Shown: positions 25,988 to 34,817, numbered from the stretch's first letter. The stretch is DNA of 64,000 nt from JANXUF01 sp043747685 (GCA_043747685.1 JAYTOR010000089.1:9016-73015); one strand, 5' to 3'. Notes: generated by a model not told the origin, from the sequence alone. Program-made: numbers and translations.

Positions 25988-27622
25988 GTGACGCCGACTA
26001 CTCCATCCCCGCCACTGCTGGCGAATCGTTATCAGCTCGATCGTCGCATCGCCCAGGGCGGGATGGCGGAGGTCTGGCTGGCGCAGGATCTTCTCCTCAA
26101 TCGCCTCGTCGCTGTCAAGGTGCTCAAGCCGCAGTTGGCATCAGACCCGGTGATCGCTGAACGGTTCCGGCGTGAAGCCGTCGCCGCTGCAAGCCTGAAC
26201 CACCCGAACATCGTGGCGATCTACGACACCGTCGACGAACGTGGTCGCCAGGCCGTCGTCATGCAATACGTACCGGGGCGATCACTCCGCGAACTGCTCG
26301 ACGACCGCCACCAGTTGTCGCCGGAAATGACAATCCGCATCGCCCGTGCAGTCGCCAGCGCCCTCGACAGAGCCCATTCCGCCGGCATCGTCCACCGCGA
26401 TGTCAAGCCGGGCAACATCATGCTGACGAGCGAGGGAGGCGTACTGTTGACCGACTTCGGCATCGCCAAGGCAACGTCGGGTGAGACCGACCTGACCAGC
26501 GACAACATCATGATGGGCACCGCCAAATACCTGTCACCCGAGCAGGTACGTGGTCGCAAACTGGACGGCAGAGCCGACCTCTACTCGCTTGGGTTGGTGC
26601 TCTACGAATGCCTTGCCGGCAGCGTCCCGTTCCACGGCGAGAGTGACGCCGATATCGCCCTTGCCCGGTTGCAACGTGATCCGACACCGCTCGGGCGGCT
26701 GCGGCCGAGCCTGCCGTACGGTCTCGCTGAACTCATCCATCGCCTGCTGGCCCGCAATCCTGACGACCGGCCGTCGTCCGGCGCTGCAATCATTTCGGCG
26801 TTGGACCGGGTCGCCTCGGCTCCTCGGGACCCGACACCGATCACCGGTCAACCCCGCCAGGTGACGCAGCGTCAGGGGAGCAGCGGGGGAACGAACCCCC
26901 CGGTGCGCGCGATACCCGATCGCATCCCGACGCCGTCGAAGGGTGTCGATACCCATGGCCGGCCGGCGAGGCAGTTCCAACATCGCCGGATGCCGTCGAT
27001 GATCGTCGTCGGGGCCATGGTGCTGGTCGCCCTGATCCTCATCGCCGTGCTGTGGTCGAGCCTCAGCAGTAGTGACACTGCCAAGCCGACGACATCGGTC
27101 GCCGCGCCCGGTGCAGGCGGCGCGACGCAAGCTCCGTCGACGGCTACGAAGGCCGGGCCGTTGGCATTTTCCGCCGGTCAGGCCCGGGTCTTCGACCCAG
27201 CGGGAGACGGCAGCGAGAACAGCGCCCAACTCCCGAACCTCTTCGACGATTCGTCGGCGACGACGTGGAGTACCGAGTGCTATCAAAACACCTACCTCGG
27301 GGCCAAACAGGGTGTCGGCTTCTCCATTCCCCTGCAGGGTTCTGGCGCTGCGACGTTGACAATCCACTTTCTCCAGCCCCCGTGGATCGCCTCGATCTAC
27401 ACCTCCGATGCAGCCGCTGCCCCCACAACGCTTGCCGACTGGGGCCAACCCGTCGTCGCCAAGGCAAGCAGCCAAACGGATCCGAACGCTGTCTTTGCGA
27501 TTCCCGACACGGCGGCGAGCTACATGCTCGTATGGATCCAGCGACTGCCGGTCGATCCGAAGTGCTCCGGCGACCATCCCTACCGCGCCACGATCACCGA
27601 TATCTCGCTCAGCGCCGGTTGA
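25988..27622 (+). CDS. Transmembrane Ser/Thr protein kinase with extracellular discoidin-like domain
   Basis: Residues 14-275 are a complete Hanks-type kinase: glycine loop IAQGGMAEVW, ATP lysine in VAVKVLK (Lys44), catalytic loop HRDVKPGNIML, DFG in LLTDFGIAKA, and APE-like YLSPEQVRGR. A Pro/Arg-rich juxtamembrane stretch follows, then one membrane span (IVVGAMVLVALILIAVLW, about 338-360). The external domain of about 160 residues has FDDSSATTWSTECY, like the C-terminal domain of Rv3910. In mycobacteria this locus holds MurJ fused to a pseudokinase; here the kinase is catalytically complete and MurJ is absent. GTG start. Confidence 0.87.
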   Translation: MTPTTPSPPLLANRYQLDRRIAQGGMAEVWLAQDLLLNRLVAVKVLKPQLASDPVIAERFRREAVAAASLNHPNIVAIYDTVDERGRQAVVMQYVPGRSLRELLDDRHQLSPEMTIRIARAVASALDRAHSAGIVHRDVKPGNIMLTSEGGVLLTDFGIAKATSGETDLTSDNIMMGTAKYLSPEQVRGRKLDGRADLYSLGLVLYECLAGSVPFHGESDADIALARLQRDPTPLGRLRPSLPYGLAELIHRLLARNPDDRPSSGAAIISALDRVASAPRDPTPITGQPRQVTQRQGSSGGTNPPVRAIPDRIPTPSKGVDTHGRPARQFQHRRMPSMIVVGAMVLVALILIAVLWSSLSSSDTAKPTTSVAAPGAGGATQAPSTATKAGPLAFSAGQARVFDPAGDGSENSAQLPNLFDDSSATTWSTECYQNTYLGAKQGVGFSIPLQGSGAATLTIHFLQPPWIASIYTSDAAAAPTTLADWGQPVVAKASSQTDPNAVFAIPDTAASYMLVWIQRLPVDPKCSGDHPYRATITDISLSAG

Positions 27623-27635
27623 GCGTCAGACGCCG

Positions 27636-28253
27636 ATGGCAGCCGAATCCGACGACCTGCTGGTCTCGAGGTCGCGTGCAGGTGACCGCCTGGCGATGGA
27701 AGAACTGCTGCGCCAGCACCGTCCTCGTCTGGCCGCCGTGTGCCGGCGGATGTGTGCGAACGCCCAAGACGCAGAGGACGCAACGCAGGAGGCATTGATC
27801 GCTATTGTTCGCGGCCTCGATCGTTTCGACGGGCGATCGTCGTTCGTCACGTGGTCGCACCGGGTGGCGACGAACGCCTGCCTGGACGGCCTGCGCTACT
27901 CCTCACGCCGGCCGGCGACAAGTCTCGACAGAGCGATGGATTCTCAGCAACCGACATCGATCGTCGAGCCATCGGTGGTGTCGCGTGATGACTCGACGAC
28001 AGTCCGCCTCGAGATCACGGCCGCGCTGAGGCAGTTGCCGGAGGAATTCCGGCTTGCGGTGGTCCTGCGAGATGTCGGCGACCTCGACTACCGGGAGATT
28101 TCCGAACGGCTCGATGCCCCGATCGGCACGGTCAAGTCACGCATCGCCCGAGGCCGAAGTCTGCTCGCCGACATCGTCGGGAACAAACCAGACCTGGCGC
28201 GGCGTCCAATACCTCTGCGACCTCCGCTCCCCCCGCAGGACGACGAAACATGA
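27636..28253 (+). CDS. ECF RNA polymerase sigma factor, SigM-like
   Basis: About 205 residues. Region 2 is seen in DAEDATQEALIAIVRGLDRF and SFVTWSHRVATNACLD; region 4 in LPEEFRLAVVLRDVGDLDY and GTVKSRIARGR. Position between the kinase and trxB matches sigM of mycobacteria. The ATG at 27636 follows the kinase stop by 13 bases; the longer open frame upstream overlaps the kinase out of phase and was rejected. An ATGA overlap couples it to the anti-sigma gene. Confidence 0.9.
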   Translation: MAAESDDLLVSRSRAGDRLAMEELLRQHRPRLAAVCRRMCANAQDAEDATQEALIAIVRGLDRFDGRSSFVTWSHRVATNACLDGLRYSSRRPATSLDRAMDSQQPTSIVEPSVVSRDDSTTVRLEITAALRQLPEEFRLAVVLRDVGDLDYREISERLDAPIGTVKSRIARGRSLLADIVGNKPDLARRPIPLRPPLPPQDDET

Positions 28254-29419
28254 CCAGCGACCCCTCCGACTCCCCCGAACCGACCGACGCGCCCCGTCCA
28301 GTCGACGCCTCCCAACGGCTCGACGAGGTCGCCAGTGCCTATGTCGACGGCCAACTCGACGACGCCGAGCGCCGCGCCGCCGAACTGGACCAACCGGTGA
28401 TCGAACGGGCGAGGGGATTTTCGGCACTGCGCTCCGAACTCCACGATGGCGCCCAGAATGCCGCCGAAGAACGTGACACCGACGCCGTCGCTGCGATCGA
28501 GCGAGATATCAGCGCTGCACTGGCGGTCTATGACGAGTTGTATCGTCCGCCGACAACCGCGACGACAACCGCGACCGCCCAGGTGACCGCGATGGCGACT
28601 GTCGAACATGGCCGGGTGACGTCACTCGACCAACGTCGACAACGCCGTGTCAGGCAACGAACGCTCAGCATCGCCGCAGCGGTCGCCTTGGCCGTCGTCG
28701 GCATCACCACACTCACCAGTAGGAACAACGACACGAAGTCGTCGACGTCCGCAACGACGAATGTTCTGCCGGCAATCGCTGAGGCGTCTGGAACTGCACC
28801 GGCAAACCGATCCCCTGCCCCCGAAGCGACACCGACAGAACAGCAACAGGCGAAGGTGGGTGTCGAACAGGTACCGGCCGGCGCCAGCGGGGACGCTGCG
28901 GCGACGAACTCCGGAGCCGGCGACTCCTCGGCAACTGCATCAGGCGGCGTCAGCGGCACCGCTGCCGCGGGGGCGGTCGCTGCTCTCCCCGTGTTGTCCA
29001 CCGACGACGACGTCGTGGTCTTCATCCAGCAACGCTTCTCCGCTGAAAGTGCGGCGACAACCGCCGGAACCGCTGCGAATGTGCCGGTGGGTCCAGGTGG
29101 CAGTCCGGTGCTGGTCGTGCCCCAGACCACCATTGCATCGGCATCCATCGCTGCGACATCTCGCCCGACGATCGCCGCTGGTACCCGAACGACGACGGCC
29201 GGAACCACGGCTGGCTCGGTCAGCACGTCGACGGCGCTGTCACCCAGCCCGACACCGTCGAGTACTCCGTGCGACACCACTGCCGACGCCATCGATCTCG
29301 GTCCCGTGTTCTTCAACGGCCAACCGGCCGACGTGATCGTTCATCGGCGATCCGACGGCGTCGGTCTCGGCACGGTCTACGGACCGAACTGTTCAGTGCT
29401 GACGCAGGTACAGGCCTGA
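28250..29419 (+). CDS. Probable anti-sigma factor, single membrane span
   Basis: The N-terminal 110 residues are cytoplasmic and acidic (RLDEVASAYVDGQLDDAERR), the place where an anti-sigma domain would sit. No HxxxCxxC zinc motif is present. One membrane span (TLSIAAAVALAVVGITTL, about 143-160) is followed by a long Ser/Thr/Ala-rich extracellular region. Overlap with the sigma gene by ATGA and the equivalent position of the SigM anti-sigma gene support the role; the sequence similarity itself is weak. Confidence 0.7.
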   Translation: MTSDPSDSPEPTDAPRPVDASQRLDEVASAYVDGQLDDAERRAAELDQPVIERARGFSALRSELHDGAQNAAEERDTDAVAAIERDISAALAVYDELYRPPTTATTTATAQVTAMATVEHGRVTSLDQRRQRRVRQRTLSIAAAVALAVVGITTLTSRNNDTKSSTSATTNVLPAIAEASGTAPANRSPAPEATPTEQQQAKVGVEQVPAGASGDAAATNSGAGDSSATASGGVSGTAAAGAVAALPVLSTDDDVVVFIQQRFSAESAATTAGTAANVPVGPGGSPVLVVPQTTIASASIAATSRPTIAAGTRTTTAGTTAGSVSTSTALSPSPTPSSTPCDTTADAIDLGPVFFNGQPADVIVHRRSDGVGLGTVYGPNCSVLTQVQA

Positions 29420-29488
29420 TCACGGGCGGGAGTCGCCAGTGGTCATGGTCGTTTCGCCTCGACGCCCGGCTCCCCGTAAGCTATCGCC

Positions 29489-29830
29489 ATGGGACTGAAT
29501 CCGATTGGCAATCCGGAATGGCCGAAGCAGACGGCCGAACTGGTCGAACGTGTGGTCGGAACGGTCCGCAGCAAAACGACGGACAAACTCGTCACGATCG
29601 TTCGGGCCGTGGTCTACGGCCTACTGATCGCCGTCGCTGCGACGGTGGGATTAATTCTCGTCTTGATCCTGTTGACACGAGGGCTGCAGTGGGTCGTCGC
29701 GCTGCTTCCCGTTGGCGATCGTCCACGGCACGCACGGGCAGTATGGATCTCCTATCTGTTCCTCGGCGTCGTGTTCATCGCCGGTGGTCTGCTCTTCATG
29801 AGCAAGCGACACCCGACACCCGAGAGCTGA
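29489..29830 (+). CDS. Small two-span membrane protein
   Basis: 113 residues with two hydrophobic segments (VYGLLIAVAATVGLILVLIL and AVWISYLFLGVVFIAGGLLF) and a basic link between them. It is similar in outline to phage-holin/YtxH-like envelope proteins but no family is recognised. It lies between the anti-sigma gene and trxB, where other actinobacteria often carry a small membrane protein. Confidence 0.7.
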   Translation: MGLNPIGNPEWPKQTAELVERVVGTVRSKTTDKLVTIVRAVVYGLLIAVAATVGLILVLILLTRGLQWVVALLPVGDRPRHARAVWISYLFLGVVFIAGGLLFMSKRHPTPES

Positions 29831-29881
29831 TCCTCGCAGTTCTCGCCAAATGTTCTCGTCCAAAACACAGGAGTGCCTCTC

Positions 29882-30826
29882 GTGAGCACGCGTCATGTCA
29901 TCATCATCGGCTCAGGTCCCGCCGGCCTGACCTCGGCGATCTATACCGCTCGGGCCAACCTTGCCCCGCTGATCATCGAAGGCGAGCCATCCAGTACCAG
30001 CGACCAGCCCGGCGGTCAACTGATGCTCACCACCGAGGTCGAGAACTTTCCCGGCTTCCCGGAGGGCATCCAGGGTCCGGAGTTGATGTTCAACTTTCGT
30101 GCGCAGGCCGAGCGTTTCGGTGCTGAATTCATCACCGCCAAGGTCACCGCAATCGACTGCAGTGAGCGTCCCTTCAAGGTAACCGTGGGTAGCGACGAGT
30201 ATTTCGCCGATTCGATCATCGTCTCGACCGGTGCGCAGTCGTTGATGCTCGGGCTCGACTCCGAAGCGAGGCTGCTCGGCCACGGACTCTCGACCTGCGC
30301 GACCTGCGACGGCTTCTTCTTCCGCGGTCATGACATTGCAGTCGTCGGCGGCGGCGACTCGGCGCTCGAAGAGGCGACGTTCCTGACCAAGTTCGCCACC
30401 ACAGTCACACTGATCCACCGCCGAGACACCCTCAGGGCATCGAAGATCATGCAGGAACGTGCGTTCGACAACCCAAAGATGGCATTCGTATGGGATTCGC
30501 AGGTCACCGACCTTGTCGGCGACCACAAGCTCGAGGGCGTCGTCGTTCAGAATCTCAAGACGGGAGAAACCACCACACTCGCTGTGACTGGACTCTTCGT
30601 GGCAATTGGCCACTCTCCGAACACAAACCTGTTCAAAGGCATCCTCGACATGGATGATGCCGGCTACCTCGTCACCAGGCCCGGTTCCAGCCACACCAAT
30701 ATCGACGGTGTCTTCGCCTGCGGCGATGTCCAAGACCACACCTACCGTCAAGCGATCACCGCGGCCGGCTCTGGCTGCATGGCGGCGATCGATTGTGAGC
30801 GCTGGCTGGAGGCCAATCCGCTCTAG
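29882..30826 (+). CDS. trxB: Thioredoxin reductase
   Basis: NADPH-dependent flavoenzyme that reduces thioredoxin. Visible are the FAD site IIIGSGPAGLTSAIYTA, the redox-active CATC in STCATCDGFFF, the NADPH site VVGGGDSALEEA, and the closing FAD motif VFACGDVQDHTYRQAI. Length about 314. I start at the GTG at 29882, eight bases after AGGAG, rather than the GTG at 29873 that overlaps the ribosome binding site. trxA follows after a 95-base gap. Confidence 0.95.
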   Translation: MSTRHVIIIGSGPAGLTSAIYTARANLAPLIIEGEPSSTSDQPGGQLMLTTEVENFPGFPEGIQGPELMFNFRAQAERFGAEFITAKVTAIDCSERPFKVTVGSDEYFADSIIVSTGAQSLMLGLDSEARLLGHGLSTCATCDGFFFRGHDIAVVGGGDSALEEATFLTKFATTVTLIHRRDTLRASKIMQERAFDNPKMAFVWDSQVTDLVGDHKLEGVVVQNLKTGETTTLAVTGLFVAIGHSPNTNLFKGILDMDDAGYLVTRPGSSHTNIDGVFACGDVQDHTYRQAITAAGSGCMAAIDCERWLEANPL

Positions 30827-30921
30827 TAGTCACGACCAGCAGCGGCGCACGCCGGGAATGTTACGTCCATCGCCGTGGTTGGAAGCAGTAGCGTTTGATG
30901 CCCGATCGAAAGGACCTTCCC

Positions 30922-31260
30922 ATGGCCGAAGGTATTGTCACCCTGACTGCTGCAACATTTGATGAGGTCATCAATGCTGCTACGAAACCCGTCGTCGTCG
31001 ATTTCTGGGCGGAGTGGTGCGGCCCGTGCAAAGCCATCGCCCCGCTGCTCAGCGAAGTTGCCAAAGAGCGTGCCGACGAAATCATCATCGCCAAGTTGAA
31101 CATCGACGAGCATCCTGATCTGGCGCTGCGGTTCAACGTCATGAGCATTCCCACGCTGCTGGTGTTCAACGACGGCACCGTCCAAAAGCGCATCGTCGGT
31201 GCAAAGCCGAAGGCGGCGCTGCTCAGCGAGCTGTCGGAATTCCTCGGGGCAGCTCACTGA
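30922..31260 (+). CDS. trxA: Thioredoxin
   Basis: 112-residue thioredoxin with active site WAEWCGPCKAIAPLL and the cis-proline in SIPTLLVFNDG. It is the partner of trxB just upstream. The ATG at 30922 is preceded by AAAGGA; an upstream in-frame ATG pair at 30895 would add nine atypical residues. Its stop overlaps the probable CTG start of the next gene. Confidence 0.95.
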   Translation: MAEGIVTLTAATFDEVINAATKPVVVDFWAEWCGPCKAIAPLLSEVAKERADEIIIAKLNIDEHPDLALRFNVMSIPTLLVFNDGTVQKRIVGAKPKAALLSELSEFLGAAH

Positions 31261-32237
31261 TCGAGGGCCTTCCCTCTCCGCTCCCCCGCGGCGACGCTGT
31301 ACGAGACGTACAGCGTCGCCTGCGCGCAGCCGGCTTGACGATTCCACCTCACGAGTACGGCGAGTTCGCCGACGCGACCGCCGAGGCACTACGACAATTC
31401 CAACGTTCCCGCGGGTTGCATGCGGATGGGACCTGCAACCCACAGACCTGGTTGGCGCTGATCGAGGCCGGCCGAACTCTCGGCGAGCGACCCCTGTTCC
31501 ATACCGTGCCCCACCAGCGCGGTGACGACGTCAGTGAGTTGCAACGACGCCTCGCGCTGCTCGGCTTCGACGGCGGCAGGGTGGACGGCATCTTCGGCCC
31601 CGACACCGAACTAGCACTGCTCGACTTCCAGCGGAACACGGGACTCGTCACCGACGGAGTGTTCGGCGTGGCGACGCTGAACGTACTGACACGCCTCAGC
31701 GGTCACACAGGCGAAGGTCCTGGCGTCGCCATGCTCCGCCAGCAGGAGGCAGCGAGAACGACCCCCGGCCGTGGACTCCGTGATACGCGGGTCGTCATTG
31801 GCCACTACGGCGGTCTCAGTGCGGTCGTCAGGCCGATCGCCCAACAGTTACGGGCCAGCGGAAGCCTCGTCGTACCCGTCGATGAACCGGACCCTTTCGT
31901 CCAGTCCGGCACCGCCAATATGTTCGAGGCGCACGTCTACCTCGGCCTGGAAGTCGCCACCCGACGTCCCAAGGTCAGCTTCTATTCTGTCGAGGCATTC
32001 GAATCGGTCGGCGGGCGATCACTGGCCTTTCGCTGCGTGACCGCATTGGAGAATCGCCACCTGTTCGCCGGAGTACATCTCGTCGGCGAGCGACTGACGG
32101 CACTGCGCGAAACACGGATGCCGGCGGTGATCTGCTCGCTGGGTCCGATCAGGCAGGTGCTCGACCACGCACCGACGGTGGCAGCAGCGCTGACCGACGC
32201 CCTTGCCGGCTGGCTCGCCGGTGAGGGTAACGCATAG
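31257..32237 (+). CDS. CwlM-like protein: two peptidoglycan-binding domains and an inactive amidase fold
   Basis: Two PG_binding_1 repeats (GDAVRDVQRRLRAAGL; then GDDVSELQRRLALLGFDGGR) precede an Amidase_3-like domain. Of the amidase zinc ligands only a His in VVIGHYGGLS is kept; the SIHxN-type motif is missing and YLGLEVA stands there. Position between trxA and parB is that of cwlM, whose M. tuberculosis product regulates MurA instead of cutting peptidoglycan. The first binding repeat begins upstream of the TTG at 31335. The only in-frame candidate that includes it is a CTG at 31257, overlapping the trxA stop, so that start is inferred. Confidence 0.75.
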   Translation: MIEGLPSPLPRGDAVRDVQRRLRAAGLTIPPHEYGEFADATAEALRQFQRSRGLHADGTCNPQTWLALIEAGRTLGERPLFHTVPHQRGDDVSELQRRLALLGFDGGRVDGIFGPDTELALLDFQRNTGLVTDGVFGVATLNVLTRLSGHTGEGPGVAMLRQQEAARTTPGRGLRDTRVVIGHYGGLSAVVRPIAQQLRASGSLVVPVDEPDPFVQSGTANMFEAHVYLGLEVATRRPKVSFYSVEAFESVGGRSLAFRCVTALENRHLFAGVHLVGERLTALRETRMPAVICSLGPIRQVLDHAPTVAAALTDALAGWLAGEGNA

Positions 32238-32259
32238 CTCGACGGTTCGAGGCGAGGGT

Positions 32260-32268
32260 TTATCCACA
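32260..32268 (+). promoter_or_regulatory. Perfect DnaA box between convergent genes
   Basis: TTATCCACA matches the DnaA-box consensus exactly, in the 100-base gap between the cwlM-like gene and the end of parB, about 5.5 kb from dnaA. A single box here could titrate DnaA; this is inference. Confidence 0.6.
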
Positions 32269-32337
32269 GTTTACGCACACACTGTGAGGAGTGTAGCTGT
32301 GAGCCTGAGGGTGTGGCCGAGTGGCATCGCTGTTCCG

Positions 32338-33246
32338 TCAGTTCGGACCGGCGAGCTGCTGCCCAATTTCGGCGTGTCCTTCGGTCATCACGCGATAGAT
32401 GCGTTCCAGATCTTCGAGGTCGGCGAAGTCGATGGCGATTCGGCCCCGCTTGCCACTCATCGCCACATTGACACGCGTATCCAGGTGTGTGGACAAGAGT
32501 TCTTCCAGTTCCAACAAGCCGGGTGCACGCAACGTCGGAGCCACTGCCGTTCGAGTGGTCGGTGCGATGCTGCGCTTCTTGACCGCTTCCTCGACGAAGC
32601 GGACCGAACTCCCATCCTCAGCAACACGTCGAGCAAGCTGTTCCTGGAATTTACGGTCGTCGCTCCCGAGCAATGCCCTGGCATGCCCTGCGCTCAGACG
32701 ACCGTCGGCGACCAACTGTTGCACGGATCCCGGCAGTTGCATCAACCGTAACGTGTTGGTCACCGCACTACGGCTCTTTCCGACGCGCGACGCCACTTGT
32801 TCGTGCGTCAGGCTGAAGTCTTCGATCAACTGTTGATACGCCGACGCTTCTTCGAGGGCGGTGAGATCCTGGCGGTGGAGGTTCTCGACGAGCGCCTGTT
32901 CGACCGACGCCAATTCTTCCATCGTGCGGACAATCGCCGGAACGCTGTGCAGTCCGGCACGTCTCGCCGCTCGCCAACGACGCTCACCAGCGACCAGCTC
33001 GAACCGATGATCGTCCAACGGTCGCACGATGATCGGCTGGAGAACACCGATCTGACGAATCGATTCCGCGAGATCATCCAGTGTCGCCTCGTCGAAGTGA
33101 AGTCGGGGCTGATGAGGGTTGGGGACGATGGCGTCGAGCGGCACATCGACGAGGAGTGAACCCATCTCGACAGCAGATCCACCACCTGAGGCGTGCGTCG
33201 GAATCAACGCATCCAGTCCCTTACCGAGTCCGCCGAGTCGCGCCAC
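32338..33246 (-). CDS. parB: Chromosome partitioning protein ParB
   Basis: CTPase clamp that loads at parS. Typical opening RLGGLGKGLDALIP, the Arg-rich CTP box in VAGERRWRAARRAGL, and the helix-turn-helix with LTHEQVASRVGKSRSAVTN. The start is a GTG at 33246, eight bases after GAAGGAGG; the open frame continuing upstream overlaps parA and is unlike the family. It overlaps the parA end by 26 bases, so the two are a coupled pair. Two parS sites lie just upstream of parA. Confidence 0.95.
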   Translation of the reverse strand: MARLGGLGKGLDALIPTHASGGGSAVEMGSLLVDVPLDAIVPNPHQPRLHFDEATLDDLAESIRQIGVLQPIIVRPLDDHRFELVAGERRWRAARRAGLHSVPAIVRTMEELASVEQALVENLHRQDLTALEEASAYQQLIEDFSLTHEQVASRVGKSRSAVTNTLRLMQLPGSVQQLVADGRLSAGHARALLGSDDRKFQEQLARRVAEDGSSVRFVEEAVKKRSIAPTTRTAVAPTLRAPGLLELEELLSTHLDTRVNVAMSGKRGRIAIDFADLEDLERIYRVMTEGHAEIGQQLAGPN

Positions 33247-34099
33247 GACTGACCTCCTTCGCAACGTCCCGGTAGGCAATGGCGCCCCGGGAACTGGGAT
33301 CGAAGGTGATGATCGGCTGGCCGAACGATGGGGCCTCGGACAACCGCACTGTTCGAGGAACGACCGCACGACAGACCTTGTCTCCGAAGTGCTCGCGAAC
33401 TTCACTGACGACCTGATCCGACAGCTTGGTCCGCGCGTCGTACATCACGCAGACGATGACGCTGACCTCGAGCGTCGGATTGAGGCTTCGTCTGACGAGG
33501 TCAACGTTGCGCAGGAGTTGCCCGAGGCCCTCCAAGGCGTAGTACTCGCACTGGATCGGAACCATGACTTCGCGGGCGGCGGCCAGACCGTTCACGGTCA
33601 ACAGGCCCAGTGACGGCGGACAATCGATGAGGATGTAGTCGTAGTCATCGAGCACTGCGTCGATGGCGCGCCGCAGGCGCAGTTCTCGACTGAACGCTGC
33701 AACGAGTTCGATTTCGGCGCCAGCAAGCTCAAGACTGGCCGGCGCAACGAAGAGGTTCTTGATCGAAGCAGGTTCGACGCAGTTCTCCAGCGGCGTCTCA
33801 TGCATGATGACGTGATACATCGACGTCTCGAGACCACGGTGATCCACACCAAGTCCGGTTGAGGCATTCCCCTGCGGATCTAGATCGATGACCAGTGTCC
33901 GGTAGCCGAGTTCGGCGAGGCAGGCACCAACGTTGATGGTCGTCGTTGTTTTGCCGACCCCACCCTTCTGATTGGCCACAGCAAAGACCCGCGGCAGCGG
34001 CGGTGGCGGGGGGCGTTCCGCGGTCACACGGGGATCCACGTTGGTGGACTCCGGTGCCGCTTCAGTCGTTGGGACGTGAGTCATGGCAGCGTTCACCAT
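33221..34099 (-). CDS. parA: Chromosome partitioning ATPase ParA
   Basis: Deviant Walker A ATPase: VANQKGGVGKTTTTINVG, then VIDLDPQGNASTGLG, and IDCPPSLGLLTVNGL for Walker B. A Pro-rich N-terminal extension of about 36 residues precedes the domain, as often seen in actinobacteria. The start could also be the ATG at 34084. It lies upstream of parB in the same operon and is flanked by parS. Confidence 0.95.
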   Translation of the reverse strand: MVNAAMTHVPTTEAAPESTNVDPRVTAERPPPPPLPRVFAVANQKGGVGKTTTTINVGACLAELGYRTLVIDLDPQGNASTGLGVDHRGLETSMYHVIMHETPLENCVEPASIKNLFVAPASLELAGAEIELVAAFSRELRLRRAIDAVLDDYDYILIDCPPSLGLLTVNGLAAAREVMVPIQCEYYALEGLGQLLRNVDLVRRSLNPTLEVSVIVCVMYDARTKLSDQVVSEVREHFGDKVCRAVVPRTVRLSEAPSFGQPIITFDPSSRGAIAYRDVAKEVSRGATRRTR

Positions 34100-34149
34100 A
34101 CTGTGGACCGAGCACCAGTACTGGGATGTGACCAGAGGAACTCAATGCG

Positions 34150-34165
34150 TGTTTCACGTGAAACA
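34150..34165. promoter_or_regulatory. parS site, perfect consensus
   Basis: TGTTTCACGTGAAACA is the 16-bp ParB-binding consensus without mismatch, in the gap between parA and rsmG. Confidence 0.95.
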
Positions 34166-34227
34166 GTGAACGGTCGCTTACCCGGCGACGGAGGCCGCAT
34201 TCCGTCAGGTTATGTCGTCGTGTCCGA

Positions 34228-34243
34228 TGTTTCACGTGGAACT
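34228..34243. promoter_or_regulatory. Second parS site, two mismatches
   Basis: TGTTTCACGTGGAACT keeps the TTTCACGTG core and differs from consensus at two positions. It lies 78 bases from the perfect site, just before the rsmG stop. Confidence 0.85.
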
Positions 34244-34246
34244 GTG

Positions 34247-34813
34247 TCACGACGTCGGAATTACTGCTGATCGGCGCAGCACCGACACCACACCGTCGGT
34301 GCCGGCGAACTTTAGCGACCAGTCAGCGAGCGGCAGATCGAGCCAACGACGATGACCTGCACCTCCTGGGGGATCACTAACGACGATCAGACCGCCGGGC
34401 CGAACGAGTGAAGCCGCCAACGGGGCGAGTACTGCTGGGTGAGCAAACCCACGGGCAGTCACAACATCCGATCGACTCGCGTGGTCACTGTCGAAAAGCA
34501 GGGCAGTCACGTCGACGGTCAGCACCGACACCCGATCGGCCATCTGCAGCCGTCCCACCGCCCGTTCGAGGAAATCCGCCCTCGTCTGACGTCGTTCGAC
34601 CAACCGGACCGACAGCTCAGCACGGGCAGCAGCGATGACTAGGCCGGGAAGTCCGCCACCACTCCCGAGATCGGTGACCAGCTGTGCGCCGACGGGAATC
34701 GCCTGCACGAAATGGTCAGCATGCGACAACGCTGGTTCCAGATCGCCTGGGCCGAAAAAACCAAGACGCTGCGCAAGGCGCAGCGTCTCTCGTACCAATT
34801 CAGTTGTCACCAT
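34247..34813 (-). CDS. rsmG: 16S rRNA (guanine527-N7) methyltransferase
   Basis: RsmG (GidB) makes m7G527 in 16S rRNA. The SAM-binding motif VTDLGSGGGLPGLVIAAA is clear, followed by LVERRQTRADFLERAV and VVTARGFAHPAVL. At 188 residues it is slightly shorter than the E. coli enzyme. It sits four bases downstream of jag on the minus strand and in its usual place between jag and parA. Confidence 0.93.
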   Translation of the reverse strand: MVTTELVRETLRLAQRLGFFGPGDLEPALSHADHFVQAIPVGAQLVTDLGSGGGLPGLVIAAARAELSVRLVERRQTRADFLERAVGRLQMADRVSVLTVDVTALLFDSDHASRSDVVTARGFAHPAVLAPLAASLVRPGGLIVVSDPPGGAGHRRWLDLPLADWSLKFAGTDGVVSVLRRSAVIPTS

Positions 34814-34817
34814 CTAC

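Noticed and set aside
32305..32335. A tRNA gene beginning GTGTGGCCGAGTGGC
   Set aside because: Only a 5'-half resemblance; no anticodon arm, T arm or acceptor partner follows before parB.
32399..32836. Plus-strand frames opposite parB
   Set aside because: Shadow frames; parB on the minus strand carries the CTP box and helix-turn-helix.
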